Shown here: positions 1-8,263 of the stretch, one piece after another
How positions within the stretch are numbered: position 1 is the first letter of the stretch
Layout: each line of letters begins with the position of its first letter
NCBI GenBank assembly: GCA_049647265.1
Contig: JBARXJ010000053.1
Coordinates: 62,001-126,000, forward strand
Origin: JAAURB01 sp049647265
GTDB taxonomy: Bacteria > Cyanobacteriota > Cyanobacteriia > Cyanobacteriales > Microcoleaceae
DNA: 64,000 bases
Direction: 5' to 3'
Position numbers and translations under genes: made by a program
The notes under the pieces: model-generated
Told to the model about the DNA's origin: nothing
Seen by the model: only the letters and a program-made list of their open reading frames with translations
Database searches by the model: none

Positions 1-1607
1 GGTTCGGGAGTCGGAACAGGTTCTGGGGTAGGAACAGGTTCTGGGGTAGGAACAGCAATAGGTTCTGGGGTAGGAACAGGTTCAGCAATAGGTTCTGGCG
101 TAGCAATAGGTTCTGGCGTTGCAACAGGTTCAGTAATAGGTTCTGGGGTAGGTTCTGGCGTAGGAACAGGTTCAGGAACAGGTTCAGCAATAGGTTCTGG
201 CGTAGGAACGGGTTCAGCAATAGGTTCTGGCGTTGCAACAGGTTCAGCAATAGGTTCTGGGGTAGGAACAGGTTCAGCAATAGGTTCTGGGGTAGCAATA
301 GGTTCTGGCGTTGCAACAGGTTCAGCAATAGGTTCAGGTGTTGGAACAGCTTCAGTAATAGGTTCTGGTGTCGGTTCTGGCGTTGCAATAGGTTCAGGCG
401 TTGCAACAGGTTCAGTAATAGGTTCTGGGGTAGGAACAGGTTCTGGTTGGGGAACAGCAATAGGTTCTGGGGTAGGAATAGGTTCTGGTTGGGGAACAGC
501 AATAGGTTCAGCAATAGGTTCTGGTTCAGTAATAGGTTCTGGGGTAGGAACAGGTTCAGTAATAGGTTCTGGGGTAGGAACAGGTTCAGCAATAGGTTCT
601 GGGGTAGGAACAGGTTCTGGGGTAGGAACAGCTTCAGTAATAGGTTCAGGTGTTGGAACAGCTTCAATAATAGGTTCAGGCGTAGGAACAGCTTCAGTAA
701 TAGGTTCAGGTTCTGGGGTAGGAACGGGAACAGCAATAGGTTCAGGGGTAGGTTCTGGTGTTGCAACAGGTACGACTTCTGGGGCTGGCGTAACTGGTGT
801 CGGTTCAACCCCTTCAAATACAGAATTATTTGTAACAAAAGTATCGCTGTTGATATTTTTAAGTATTGCTATAAATTCATCATTATTTTTATTTTGAATC
901 ACAGTATCATTAGAATAAACACCTGTTCCTTGATAGATTTCAATATCACTAATACTTAGATCATCCACAAATCCAATTCTATCTTGATTGAGAATAAAAT
1001 CCTGAATAATATCGGCTTCTTCTAGACTATTTCCACCTGTTCCAACACCGAGATAAAATAGATCGCTTCCTTCGCCACCTGTGAGAGTATCCGCCCCTAA
1101 ATCACCCAATAAACTATCATTTCCTAAATCACCAAAGAGTTGATCATTACCGCCACCTCCTGCAACAGTATCATTCTCTTTTCCGCCATATAAAATATCA
1201 TCTCCTTGATTTCCTAAAATCTCATCTGCGCCGCGATCGCCAAATAAATAATCTTGACCAATATCACCGAATAATAAATCATTATTCTTGCCGCCAGCTA
1301 GGGTATCATCACCTTTTCCGCCATATAAAATATCATTATCCTGATTGCCAAGTAGGAAATCATTACCTGCATTCCCCCCTAAAATATCCTCTCCTTCTAA
1401 TCCATAAATTGTATCGTTACCCGTTAAACCTAAGATAAAATCATCTGTTGAACCCCCTAAGATTAAATCAGATTCTGGGGTAGATAAATCCGGATTTATG
1501 GATTCTGAGGAGCGACTAAAAATTAGATTTTTGCTAAATCCTAAGCCCGTTATATTATCTAAATCAGCAATAATAAAGCTATCAGAATTTTCTATAGATT
1601 CAAACAT
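1..1607 (-). CDS. RTX (hemolysin-type Ca-binding) repeat protein, 3' end off window
   Basis: About 535 codons are visible, starting at the ATG at 1607 and still open at position 1, so the C-terminus lies outside. After a short N-terminus (MFESIENSDSFII) come about a dozen glycine/aspartate nonapeptides (GGxGxDxLx type), which in this family wind into a calcium-binding parallel beta roll. A capping segment follows (ADIIQDFILNQDRIGFVDDL). From roughly residue 280 the protein is a mosaic of Pro-Glu-Pro units (VPTPEP, PIAEP, PITEP, PVATPEP, VPQPEP) for at least 250 residues. No signal peptide is visible; RTX proteins are usually exported by type I secretion, which is inference here. Three other RTX genes lie in the window with similar Pro/Glu linkers. 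Confidence 0.85.
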   Translation of the reverse strand, partial: MFESIENSDSFIIADLDNITGLGFSKNLIFSRSSESINPDLSTPESDLILGGSTDDFILGLTGNDTIYGLEGEDILGGNAGNDFLLGNQDNDILYGGKGDDTLAGGKNNDLLFGDIGQDYLFGDRGADEILGNQGDDILYGGKENDTVAGGGGNDQLFGDLGNDSLLGDLGADTLTGGEGSDLFYLGVGTGGNSLEEADIIQDFILNQDRIGFVDDLSISDIEIYQGTGVYSNDTVIQNKNNDEFIAILKNINSDTFVTNNSVFEGVEPTPVTPAPEVVPVATPEPTPEPIAVPVPTPEPEPITEAVPTPEPIIEAVPTPEPITEAVPTPEPVPTPEPIAEPVPTPEPITEPVPTPEPITEPEPIAEPIAVPQPEPIPTPEPIAVPQPEPVPTPEPITEPVATPEPIATPEPTPEPITEAVPTPEPIAEPVATPEPIATPEPIAEPVPTPEPIAEPVATPEPIAEPVPTPEPIAEPVPEPVPTPEPTPEPITEPVATPEPIATPEPIAEPVPTPEPIAVPTPEPVPTPEPVPTPE

Positions 1608-1957
1608 TAATATATTTTTATACTCGATTATTTACTAAGTCATTATTCTGGTTTTAATCTTGTTGTCCGGAGGTGAATAATCGGCTAGTAAAAAATCGTT
1701 ATTTTTACTGACTATATTTTGATATTTTTTAGAAATGAATAATTTTTAGGGTAAAAATACGGACACTGAAGGTATCCAAAATATTCTCATTATTACTTAA
1801 ATCAAAATTGATCAGCTCTTTTTTGTACTTAAATATTGAGTGAATGATGAATTTATTGTATTTATATTTACGTGATATTAGTCAATACAAAAAAAGAGTA
1901 ATTGCTTTCAATTGAATACATGAGCAAATACTCTATATTGTCTTATAATCATTAAAA
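1608..1957. other. AT-rich intergenic region between RTX gene and CpcT-like gene
   Basis: No credible coding frame is seen. It should hold the leader and promoter of the leftward RTX gene. Its right part carries the terminator listed separately. Confidence 0.5.
1888..1934 (-). terminator. Rho-independent terminator of the CpcT-like gene
   Basis: Arms 1923-1934 and 1895-1906 pair over 12 positions with one mismatch. Read on the minus strand, the stem is followed at once by a run of seven T. It begins 24 nt after the stop codon of the CpcT-like gene. Confidence 0.75.
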
Positions 1958-2611
1958 TTATTGTGAGGAATAGCGACGAAATTTATAAGGTCTATTTTCT
2001 GCTCCCCAAACCTGTTCACCTTCTTGATTAAAACCTCTATCTAAAGTCTCCATTCCGGCTTGATTCAAAATGATTGTATTAGTGACTCTAACTGCACCTC
2101 TAAAGTTAGTTTTGCAACCTTCTGTTGGTGTTTGCCCGAGATAACCGGACTCAATATTTTCTAAGAAAACACTACAGTTACTTTCGCCTAATTCTTCCGT
2201 TGTTATGACTCGTTGGCTTTCTGGTTGATCGCAAAAATTAATATATTCTTTCGGTTGAATCGGTTTAAAACTACTTGATATTACCTGTTGATTTTTATCA
2301 TCTGGGGCAATCTTTAAAAATCGCTGACGATAAGGTTGATCTAGTTTATCAATCAACCCTTGTTCTTGGTACAAAAAAATTGCAGAAGACGGTTGAGGGG
2401 TTGACTCTGTGGGTTGAACTTTGATCGGGCAAGTTGTCATCCGTACACTGGGGGCATCTGCGATCGCAGCGGCTTGTTCTGTGGTATCCATTTCCCCTGT
2501 CAAATATGCTGCCACTTCTTCAACTTGGTATTGTATTGAGCTGTTTTTTACACTACAACCTGTTATCGTGATTGCAGAGAGTATTGAAATCATGATTAAT
2601 CGCTGATTCAT
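1958..2611 (-). CDS. CpcT/CpeT-family (phycobilin lyase-like) lipoprotein
   Basis: 217 residues from the ATG at 2611, chosen because AAGGA lies 8 nt upstream; a further ATG at 2620 has no spaced ribosome site. The C-terminal half carries the CpcT/CpeT pattern: PYRQRFLKI, a Cys in ESNCSVFLE, GYLGQTPTEGC, then LDRGFNQEGEQVWGAENRPYKF. CpcT/CpeT proteins attach phycobilins to phycobiliprotein cysteines in the cytoplasm. This copy instead starts with a hydrophobic segment and a lipobox (ITGC), predicting an exported, lipid-anchored protein. That location does not fit chromophore attachment, so the fold assignment is firm but the function is open. It is monocistronic with its own terminator. Confidence 0.75.
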   Translation of the reverse strand: MNQRLIMISILSAITITGCSVKNSSIQYQVEEVAAYLTGEMDTTEQAAAIADAPSVRMTTCPIKVQPTESTPQPSSAIFLYQEQGLIDKLDQPYRQRFLKIAPDDKNQQVISSSFKPIQPKEYINFCDQPESQRVITTEELGESNCSVFLENIESGYLGQTPTEGCKTNFRGAVRVTNTIILNQAGMETLDRGFNQEGEQVWGAENRPYKFRRYSSQ

Positions 2612-2833
2612 AACAATCATCCTTGCTTGAAGTGTTGTTAATTTTTTTCTTAGAATAATATCCAGGGATTTTAACTGATGAAATCACTTTTAAATCAATC
2701 TTCAACAAAATGACCATCGACCGTTACAATAGGAAAGCTGTTGAAATCAAAGCAATTTATTCAGTCAATTGCTAGCAGACAAAGTGTCTAGTGAATCTAC
2801 TGGATTTTTACATTTTACATTTGATGAGTTGAT

Positions 2834-4129
2834 ATGATTGAGCGTTATACTTTGCCTGAGATGGGGAACCTGTGGACAGATGAATATAAGCTGAAAACGT
2901 GGTTACAGGTTGAAATAGCGGTTTGTGAAGCCCAGGCAGAATTAGGCTATATTCCCACCGAAGCGGTAGAAGAAATTAAGGCAAAGGCAAATTTTGACCC
3001 TCAGCGGGTATTGGAAATAGAAGCCGAAGTCCGACATGACGTGATTGCCTTTCTCACGAATGTGAATGAATATGTAGGTGAGGCGGGCCGATACATTCAT
3101 TTAGGTCTCACGAGTTCAGATATGCTAGATACGGCGCTAGCCTTGCAATTGGTTGCCAGTATCGATATATTATTAGAACGGATTGAATCTTTAACTCAAG
3201 CGATTCGTTATCAGGCTCAACAACATCGCGAAACGGTGATGATTGGCCGATCGCATGGGATTCATGCAGAACCGATTACGTTTGGGTTTAAGTTAGCCGG
3301 ATGGTTAGCAGAAGTCTGTCGTAACCGCGAACGTTTAGTCCGTCTGCGAGATAGTATTGCAGTGGGTAAAATTTCTGGGGCAGTGGGAACTTACGCTAAT
3401 GTTGACCCTAGAATTGAAGCCATTACCTGTCAGAATTTAGGCTTTAAACCCGATACTGCATCGACTCAAGTGATTTCTCGCGATCGCCATGCAGAATATG
3501 TACAAACTTTAGCATTACTGGCGGCATCTATTGAACGGTTTGCAGTAGAAATTCGCAATTTACAGCGAACAGATGTTTTGGAAGTTGAAGAATTCTTTTC
3601 TAAAGGACAAAAAGGTTCTTCTGCGATGCCTCACAAACGCAACCCCATTCGCAGTGAAAGACTGAGTGGTTTAGCCCGGATTATTCGCGGTCATGCAGTG
3701 GCAGCTTTAGAAAATGTAGCATTATGGCATGAACGAGATATTTCTCACAGTTCTGTTGAACGAATGATCTTACCGGATGCTTCAATTATAGCTCATTTTA
3801 TGTTAGTTGAAACAACAGATTTAATCAAGCATTTGTTGGTTTATCCAGACAACATGAAGCGGAATATGAATGTTTATGGTGGGGTTGTTTTCAGTCAACG
3901 AGTCTTACTCGCATTAGTGGATAAAGGTTTATCACGGGAAGATGCTTATCAAATCGTTCAATCTTGCGCCCATGAAGCCTGGAATAAACCAGAGGGTAAT
4001 TTCCAAGCATTAATTAGTCAAGACAACCGAGTCACTTCTGTTCTATCCTCAGAGGAAATAGAAGCTTGTTTTGATCCCAAATATCACTTGCGTCATCTCG
4101 ATGAAGTTTATCAACGCTTAGATATTTAA
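2834..4129 (+). CDS. purB: Adenylosuccinate lyase
   Basis: 431 residues, the normal length. The enzyme cleaves SAICAR to AICAR and adenylosuccinate to AMP, releasing fumarate, in cytoplasmic purine synthesis. The fumarase/aspartase superfamily signature GSSAMPHKRNP is at residues 261-271 and carries the flexible catalytic-serine loop. TSSDMLDT (93-100) and GRSHGIHAEP (138-147, catalytic His141) are also intact. The ATG at 2834 gives the standard N-terminus MIERYTLPEMG. It stands alone, with an intergenic repeat and the convergent murF downstream. Confidence 0.97.
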   Translation: MIERYTLPEMGNLWTDEYKLKTWLQVEIAVCEAQAELGYIPTEAVEEIKAKANFDPQRVLEIEAEVRHDVIAFLTNVNEYVGEAGRYIHLGLTSSDMLDTALALQLVASIDILLERIESLTQAIRYQAQQHRETVMIGRSHGIHAEPITFGFKLAGWLAEVCRNRERLVRLRDSIAVGKISGAVGTYANVDPRIEAITCQNLGFKPDTASTQVISRDRHAEYVQTLALLAASIERFAVEIRNLQRTDVLEVEEFFSKGQKGSSAMPHKRNPIRSERLSGLARIIRGHAVAALENVALWHERDISHSSVERMILPDASIIAHFMLVETTDLIKHLLVYPDNMKRNMNVYGGVVFSQRVLLALVDKGLSREDAYQIVQSCAHEAWNKPEGNFQALISQDNRVTSVLSSEEIEACFDPKYHLRHLDEVYQRLDI

Positions 4130-4249
4130 TTAACTATATCCGTCGCGATTTTAACTTTGAATCTTACCTTTCTCCATCATTAAACAGTCCCTTGAGGACA
4201 CAATTTCCCTCTCCCACCCCCGACAACATCCCCCAATTGGGGGAGACCA

Positions 4250-4336
4250 TTCGTTCCCTCTCCCCTCCTGGGAGGGGCTAGGGAGAGGTTGAGAGGGTTA
4301 GGGAGAGGTGAGAGGGCTAGGGAGAGGTCAGAAGGC
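4250..4336. repeat. G-rich intergenic short repeat, three tandem units
   Basis: A perfect 7-bp inverted repeat (4262-4268 with 4271-4277, CCCCTCC/GGAGGGG) is followed by three degenerate copies of a ~20-nt unit with the core TAGGGAGAGGT. The block lies between the convergent purB and murF genes. An open frame across it is low-complexity and not believable as a protein. It may serve as a bidirectional terminator. Confidence 0.6.
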
Positions 4337-4410
4337 AGGGTGAGTTCTATTTTAAATTCGTTTCCCTCACGAAACTTTAAAGATATCAATTTGTGGAATA
4401 ATTAAACCGT

Positions 4411-5805
4411 TTAAAGTGTAGTGCGTAATTGTTCTACAACTTTATTTAATCCAACAGAATGGGATGCTTTGAGTAAGATGCGATCGCCGGGTTTGATAAA
4501 TTCAAGTAATTGTTGAGTTAAGTTTTGATGGGCTGAGTCAGATTCGATATCTTCGATTTCTATCAAGGGTAAACCAGCAGCCCCGGTTGCCATCGCTGTT
4601 GCTTCTGGAACTTCAGCTAAAATAAATAGGGCATCGAGGTTTAATTCCTGGGTCAATTGACCAATTTGACGATGAAATTCGACTGATTTTTCTCCCAGTT
4701 CTTTCATGGTTCCCAATACCGCAATATGCCGTTTTCCGGGCGTTTCTATTAATAACTGAAGGGCGGCTTTCATCGATTCTAAACCCGCGTTGTAAGTTTC
4801 ATCTAAAATCACAATATCGTTGTCTAAGTCGTAACGTTTTGCCCGTCCAGCCGGAAGAACCACATTTAAACCTGTTTTTAAGGGTTCGTAAAGTTGTTGG
4901 GGAGATGTATTTTCTGCTTGAATAACTTTCCAAACAGCCAAAGCTGCCAGGAAGTTCAGGGCGTTATGAGATCCAGGTAAGGGTAATTTTAAGTCAATAC
5001 CCTCAACTTGTAGCGTTTGCGGATCGATTAATTTTCCAGTTAAGTCTCCCCCAGTTAGTCCATAAGTGACAGTTTTACCCGACCAAACTGTTGCCGCCGT
5101 CTGAATTAACCGGGGATTATCATGATTTAAAATAGCAATGCTATCATCAGGCATTTCTGCCAGCAGTTCACATTTGGCTTCGGCGATCGCAACTTCTGAA
5201 CCCAGGCGACCAATATGGGCGGTTCCAACATTGGTAATTAAGCCAATTGTGGGGGCGGCAATTTGACTGAGTAAAGCAATTTCACCCCGTCCTCGCATTG
5301 CCATTTCCACCACTGCGTAGTCATGAGTATCATTGATTTGCAGTAAGGTTTTGGGAACGCCGATTTCATTATTATAATTGGCTTCAGTTTTCAGGACGTT
5401 TCCCTGAGTCGATAAAACAGCCGCAATTAGTTCTTTTGTCGTCGTTTTGCCAACTGAACCGGTTACACCAATAATAGGAATTTTAAATTGTTGTCGCCAC
5501 CAATGGGCGATCGCTTGATAAGCAGCTAAGGTATCTTTTACAGCCAGTAGTGGCCAGTCTGGATGATGGGCGGCAAAATCTGAGTTAACAATCCCACAGA
5601 TGGCCCCCTTGGAAATCGCTTGTTCAACAAATTTATGACCATCAAATCGTTCTCCCGACAAGGCTAAAAACACTTCCCCAGGTTGTAGGAAGCGGCTATC
5701 TGTAGTAATACCTTTGATGGGTGTCAGTCCCTGCTGCTGGTGTCCATGCCATAATGGAGTTGTGAGGATTTGGGCAAGATCAGCGGGAGTCATCACATTC
5801 GACAT
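4411..5805 (-). CDS. murF: UDP-N-acetylmuramoyl-tripeptide--D-alanyl-D-alanine ligase
   Basis: 464 residues. It adds D-Ala-D-Ala to UDP-MurNAc-tripeptide, the last cytoplasmic step of peptidoglycan precursor synthesis. The N-terminal substrate domain contains GITTDSR and GEVFLALSGERFDGHKF. The ATP P-loop GVTGSVGKTTTK is at residues 113-124, and the central Mur-ligase signature KTEANYNNEIGVP follows. The C-terminal domain holds LDETYNAGLESM and ends with GDRILLKASHSVGL, as in other MurF proteins. No key element is missing. It is a single transcription unit, divergent from the unknown gene at 6252. Confidence 0.96.
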   Translation of the reverse strand: MSNVMTPADLAQILTTPLWHGHQQQGLTPIKGITTDSRFLQPGEVFLALSGERFDGHKFVEQAISKGAICGIVNSDFAAHHPDWPLLAVKDTLAAYQAIAHWWRQQFKIPIIGVTGSVGKTTTKELIAAVLSTQGNVLKTEANYNNEIGVPKTLLQINDTHDYAVVEMAMRGRGEIALLSQIAAPTIGLITNVGTAHIGRLGSEVAIAEAKCELLAEMPDDSIAILNHDNPRLIQTAATVWSGKTVTYGLTGGDLTGKLIDPQTLQVEGIDLKLPLPGSHNALNFLAALAVWKVIQAENTSPQQLYEPLKTGLNVVLPAGRAKRYDLDNDIVILDETYNAGLESMKAALQLLIETPGKRHIAVLGTMKELGEKSVEFHRQIGQLTQELNLDALFILAEVPEATAMATGAAGLPLIEIEDIESDSAHQNLTQQLLEFIKPGDRILLKASHSVGLNKVVEQLRTTL

Positions 5806-6251
5806 TCTAGGTTTTAGGGGGTGAACAAAAACAAATAAGTCACTAGACTTTTTACTATTATTTCAGAATTGGGGTATTTTGCAGCAGTTGATGATTAATT
5901 TTATGGAATATTTGTTAAAACCAATGTTGCATCTGGGTTGAATTTGGAGTCTATTACTTTTTATATTTTCATAGTAAGTCAGTTATAGCGGATTAATTTT
6001 GTGACTTCTTTTAAACTTAACCGGATGGATTATCTTTTAGAATGTAAGTTGAAGAGATGATAAAGTTTGGAAAAAAAGCTGAATAATTATTAATAATTTT
6101 TATAATGAGATGGGAGTTCGTCAGAAGTATAGAATAAGATTGCTAAAGTCATTTATAATATTTCTGATTCAACTGAAACTACCCACGCCATCGCTCTTTT
6201 TAAATCAGATCAAAAACTCGTTTATATCATAAATAATATAGGAAGTGTTAT
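5806..6251. other. Intergenic region between divergent genes
   Basis: 446 nt, AT-rich, with no gene-like frame. It should contain the promoters of murF (leftward) and of the hypothetical gene at 6252 (rightward). No clear operator was recognised. Confidence 0.4.
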
Positions 6252-7541
6252 ATGAGCAGTCGTCCATTCAGTTATTCCTCTCGCTCACACCATTGGGAAA
6301 AGCAAAAAATTTACGATCACTTTGTTGAGCGCGCACAAGTCGAAGATGCTGAACAGCTTATTGAACGATTTCGGCTTCTATATATTGTTGGATCTCGATA
6401 TCCAGATCCTCAAATTGCTCAAGCATTGGAGAAAATTATCGCGGATAAGGTAACAGAAGAAGAGTTTAACTATATCATTAATCGTTGCTGCTATATTTTG
6501 ATTAATCGATGGCATACCATGGCAAATCGCAGACAAGCCATCTCTCAATTTATCCAACTGTTCGAGAAAGCCACGATTAACTATCCATCAAACTATCTAT
6601 ATTCCCGTCGAGGAAATACTTTATCTAGACTGATTCAAAACTTTATTCAAAGTGAGCATTATACAATTCTTAAGCGCTTTACACAGATCATCTGCCAACC
6701 GGCTTGTGTTTCTCGCCGCCACCTAGAACAGCAGCCTTTGAGAAGTTTAATTCCACGTTATCCCTACCTCTATCATCATTGTTTAGTGAGTGATGATAGT
6801 TCTTACGAACATCAACAGATGATCCGACAAATTAAGCAGCAGAAACAGCAGAAATTTGAAGTGGATCTGTCTCAATATGTCACTCGCCAATGGCGTAGAG
6901 CGCAAGTGGCTAAAGTCTCTTTAGAAACAGCAAAAAATATGAAGGTATCTATACCCAATCCAACATTACTGAGTAACCGAGAGCTTTTTTTTGCGATTCA
7001 ACAATTTGTCGGTAAAGTTGAAGGAAAAAATACATATCGAGATTTAGCTTATCGTTTTATCAATCAGACCCAAAATCCTCAATCATTTCGTGGCTTTAAA
7101 AATGATTTTTATGAATACTTAACCCGGTCTCCCTTTGAGCCATCCTATGCAAAGCGTCAGTTCAATGATAAGCTTTATCAGCAGTTACAACTGATTATTC
7201 CACAGAGTAACGAAGAACAATTTAGTGAATTTCTTTTATTAAGGACGTGTAGCCAAGTTCTAAATTTCTTGGTTGTAGAAAGTCCACACAAACCCCAGCA
7301 TTTTGTGTTCCTTGACTTAATCTCTAATGTTGGCCCTACATTTACCGTGGGCTTATTTTTAAAAATTATCTTGATTTGCCGCAGAGTTCGCCCTTATTTA
7401 GAAAAACGGTTTGCAATTTTATTCAATCATTATGAATCTTCTACCCAAGAAGGAGTACAGTGGCTGGTTAAAGTACTAGAAAATCTTAATATTGCATTAA
7501 CCACTAATTTTGGAGGAGTTGATCTATCTTTTGTTTGTTAA
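6252..7541 (+). CDS. Hypothetical protein, mainly helical
   Basis: 429 residues, not recognised. The start ATG at 6252 has GGAAG about 7 nt upstream. The protein is rich in Arg, Gln and aromatic residues, with no signal peptide, membrane segment or obvious catalytic motif. Predicted helices dominate (for example VEDAEQLIERFRLLYIVGSRYPDPQIAQALEKII). Residues 180-230 form a very basic, Gln-rich stretch (QQMIRQIKQQKQQKFEVDLSQ) that could bind nucleic acid or be a coiled coil. Composition matches neighbouring chromosomal genes, so it is probably a conserved cyanobacterial gene; that is inference. It stands alone. Confidence 0.7.
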   Translation: MSSRPFSYSSRSHHWEKQKIYDHFVERAQVEDAEQLIERFRLLYIVGSRYPDPQIAQALEKIIADKVTEEEFNYIINRCCYILINRWHTMANRRQAISQFIQLFEKATINYPSNYLYSRRGNTLSRLIQNFIQSEHYTILKRFTQIICQPACVSRRHLEQQPLRSLIPRYPYLYHHCLVSDDSSYEHQQMIRQIKQQKQQKFEVDLSQYVTRQWRRAQVAKVSLETAKNMKVSIPNPTLLSNRELFFAIQQFVGKVEGKNTYRDLAYRFINQTQNPQSFRGFKNDFYEYLTRSPFEPSYAKRQFNDKLYQQLQLIIPQSNEEQFSEFLLLRTCSQVLNFLVVESPHKPQHFVFLDLISNVGPTFTVGLFLKIILICRRVRPYLEKRFAILFNHYESSTQEGVQWLVKVLENLNIALTTNFGGVDLSFVC

Positions 7542-7750
7542 TAGAGACGTTAATCTCACTCCCGTGACCTGAACAAAATTCCCTGAACCGAAATTTAGAA
7601 TCCTATGTTAGAATTGGAATATGGATTCAGGTTAGTTTGGTAGACATTTTTCTTCGCTACAGGAATATGATGATTTGCGTTAAGTTCTGTATCGATTGTA
7701 TGTCCCAAAAGGCTGATTCTTAGTTTTGAGTTTAATGTTGGAGTCATTCC

Positions 7751-8041
7751 ATGTCGATCTACGTTGGTAACCTCTCTTATGATGTTAGTGAGGAGGACTT
7801 AACTGAAGTCTTTAAAGAATACGGTGAAGTCAAGCGAGCTACAATTCCGAATGACCGAGAAACAGGTCGTTCCCGTGGATTTGGTTTTGTCGAAATGCAA
7901 AAGGTAGAGGATGAAGACAGCGCAATAGAAGCGCTAGATGGTGCTGAATGGATGGGGCGGCAATTGCGGGTAAATAAAGCCAAGCCGAAAGAAGATAGAA
8001 AATCACGAGGTGGGGGCGGAGGTTACAGAAGTAATTATTAA
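7751..8041 (+). CDS. RRM-type RNA-binding protein with glycine-rich tail (Rbp family)
   Basis: 96 residues with one RNA recognition motif: RNP2 IYVGNLSY at residues 3-10 and RNP1 RGFGFVEM at 42-49. A short tail RGGGGGYRSNY follows. This is the architecture of cyanobacterial Rbp proteins, several of which are cold-induced and bind mRNA in the cytoplasm. About 200 nt without a gene lie upstream, consistent with the long 5' leader often seen for this family. Assignment to a particular Rbp paralogue is not possible from sequence alone. Confidence 0.93.
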   Translation: MSIYVGNLSYDVSEEDLTEVFKEYGEVKRATIPNDRETGRSRGFGFVEMQKVEDEDSAIEALDGAEWMGRQLRVNKAKPKEDRKSRGGGGGYRSNY

Positions 8042-8135
8042 TCAATCATTTTGAGTAGACTGAAAACACAATCTTTAAATTTCTAACAGATAAACTTTGT
8101 CAGTCAGACGATACTCACGTATAAGTCACAATTGG

Positions 8136-8184
8136 AAAGGGTCTAGACAACGAATCTTCATTCACAGATTGTTTTTAGCCCTTT
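8136..8184 (+). terminator. Imperfect stem-loop downstream of the RRM gene
   Basis: Outer arms AAAGGG (8136-8141) and CCCTTT (8179-8184) pair, and inner arms AATCT (8153-8157) and AGATT (8166-8170) pair, with small bulges between. The structure starts about 95 nt after the RRM stop and ends about 80 nt before the GTPase start. It could be a terminator or a leader structure; there is no long T run. Confidence 0.4.
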
Positions 8185-8263
8185 CTTACCGTTGAATGCA
8201 GATCAGCTATATTAGTTGAGTGCTTCTCTCATCATTCATTACCGCATCAGAAGTTATCCAGTA

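Noticed and set aside
1..775. CRISPR-like regular repeat
   Set aside because: The repeats encode Pro-Glu-Pro units in an open frame with no spacers.
447..959. Open frame on the plus strand with Asn-Arg-Phe repeats
   Set aside because: It is the antisense of the PEP-repeat part of the leftward RTX gene; the repeat keeps several frames open.
4180..4389. 69-codon frame on the minus strand
   Set aside because: It consists of the G-rich intergenic repeat and has no family resemblance.
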